Source of the DNA: an uncultured Eubacteriales bacterium
GTDB lineage: Bacteria > Bacillota > Clostridia > Oscillospirales > Oscillospiraceae
NCBI GenBank assembly: GCA_900321335.1
Contig: ONVR01000289.1
Location: forward strand, 1-5,705
Direction of reading: 5' to 3'
DNA length: 5,705 bases
Part shown: one piece after another, positions 5,500 to 5,705 of the stretch
Layout of the letters: the number at the start of each line of letters is the position of its first letter
Numbering within the stretch: the first letter of the stretch is position 1
Notes under the pieces: generated by a model
Databases searched by the model: none
Told to the model about the DNA's origin: nothing
The model's input: only the letters and a program-made list of their open reading frames with translations
Program-made: the position numbers and the translations under genes

Positions 5500-5705
5500 A
5501 GATCCTGTATCTTGACTGCTCTATGGGCGCCGCCGGCGATATGCTCATGGGCGCTCTTTACGAGCTCTGCCCGGACAAGCAGCGGTTTCTGGAGGCCATG
5601 AACGCTCTGGTGCCCCTGGGTGTCACGGTTCAAGCGATCCCGGACAGCAAGCGGGCCGTTACCGGCACCCATATGCGCGTATTGATCCACGGGCAGGAGG
5701 AACAC
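5496..5705 (+). CDS. larC: LarC, nickel insertion protein (pyridinium-3,5-bisthiocarboxylic acid mononucleotide nickel chelatase), N-terminal part
   Basis: LarC performs the last step of NPN cofactor synthesis, CTP-dependent insertion of nickel into the sulfur-loaded pincer. Only the first 70 residues are in the window and the frame is open to the right edge. The start MKILYLDCSMGAAGDMLMGA is the hallmark N terminus of the family, and AVTGTHMRVLIHGQEEH (about 54-70) matches the conserved TGTHV.V region that follows. The ATG (5496-5498) overlaps the larB stop in ATGA, and GGAGG (5484-5488) lies 7 bases upstream inside larB, so the two are co-transcribed and probably translationally coupled. 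In some lactobacilli larC is split into two frames joined by programmed frameshifting; whether that applies here cannot be seen. The sulfur-transfer gene larE and any cofactor-using racemase would be expected further right or elsewhere. Confidence 0.94.
   Translation, partial: MKILYLDCSMGAAGDMLMGALYELCPDKQRFLEAMNALVPLGVTVQAIPDSKRAVTGTHMRVLIHGQEEH

Noticed and set aside
5457..5705. Open frame on the - strand at the right edge
   Set aside because: It is antisense to the larB end and larC start, which have strong family motifs.

Overview
The window is about 57% GC by eye, with short intergenic gaps and strong Shine-Dalgarno sites. Gene content (primary sigma factor, clostridial-type ferredoxin-fused aldo/keto reductase, SPFH/zinc-ribbon envelope genes, larB-larC) points to a chromosomal segment of an anaerobic Bacillota, most likely a gut Clostridia of the Oscillospiraceae/Ruminococcaceae type. 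The taxonomy is an inference from family content and codon usage only. There is no sign of phage, insertion sequence, CRISPR, tRNA or rRNA.

Layout: (1) 1-399 (+) is the 3' end of the primary sigma factor gene (rpoD/sigA). (2) 411-439 is a strong hairpin serving as a bidirectional terminator between convergent genes. (3) 458-4533 (-) is a four-gene same-strand block, transcribed from right to left: SPFH/zinc-ribbon protein (ydjI-like, 3241-4533), a hairpin (3196-3224), double zinc-ribbon membrane-anchored protein (ydjG-like, 2075-3151), small signal-peptide plus one-TM protein (1636-2061), and aldo/keto reductase with two 4Fe-4S motifs (458-1609). (4) 4534-4740 is an AT-rich divergent intergenic region with T/A-tracts and a near-consensus sigma-70 promoter facing right. 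(5) 4741-5499 (+) is larB, overlapping by 4 bp the start of larC (5496 to the window edge).

Function: the left-facing block resembles the membrane-stress cluster ydjGHI of Bacillus subtilis, where an SPFH protein with zinc ribbons works with two membrane partners and links PspA to the membrane. Here no pspA is visible, and the third member looks like a cut-down version of the TPM-domain partner: signal peptide, one TM helix and cytoplasmic tail, but no TPM domain. That is the most interesting point in the window. The right-facing genes belong to the nickel-pincer nucleotide (NPN) cofactor pathway: LarB carboxylates and hydrolyses nicotinic acid adenine dinucleotide, and LarC inserts nickel at the last step.
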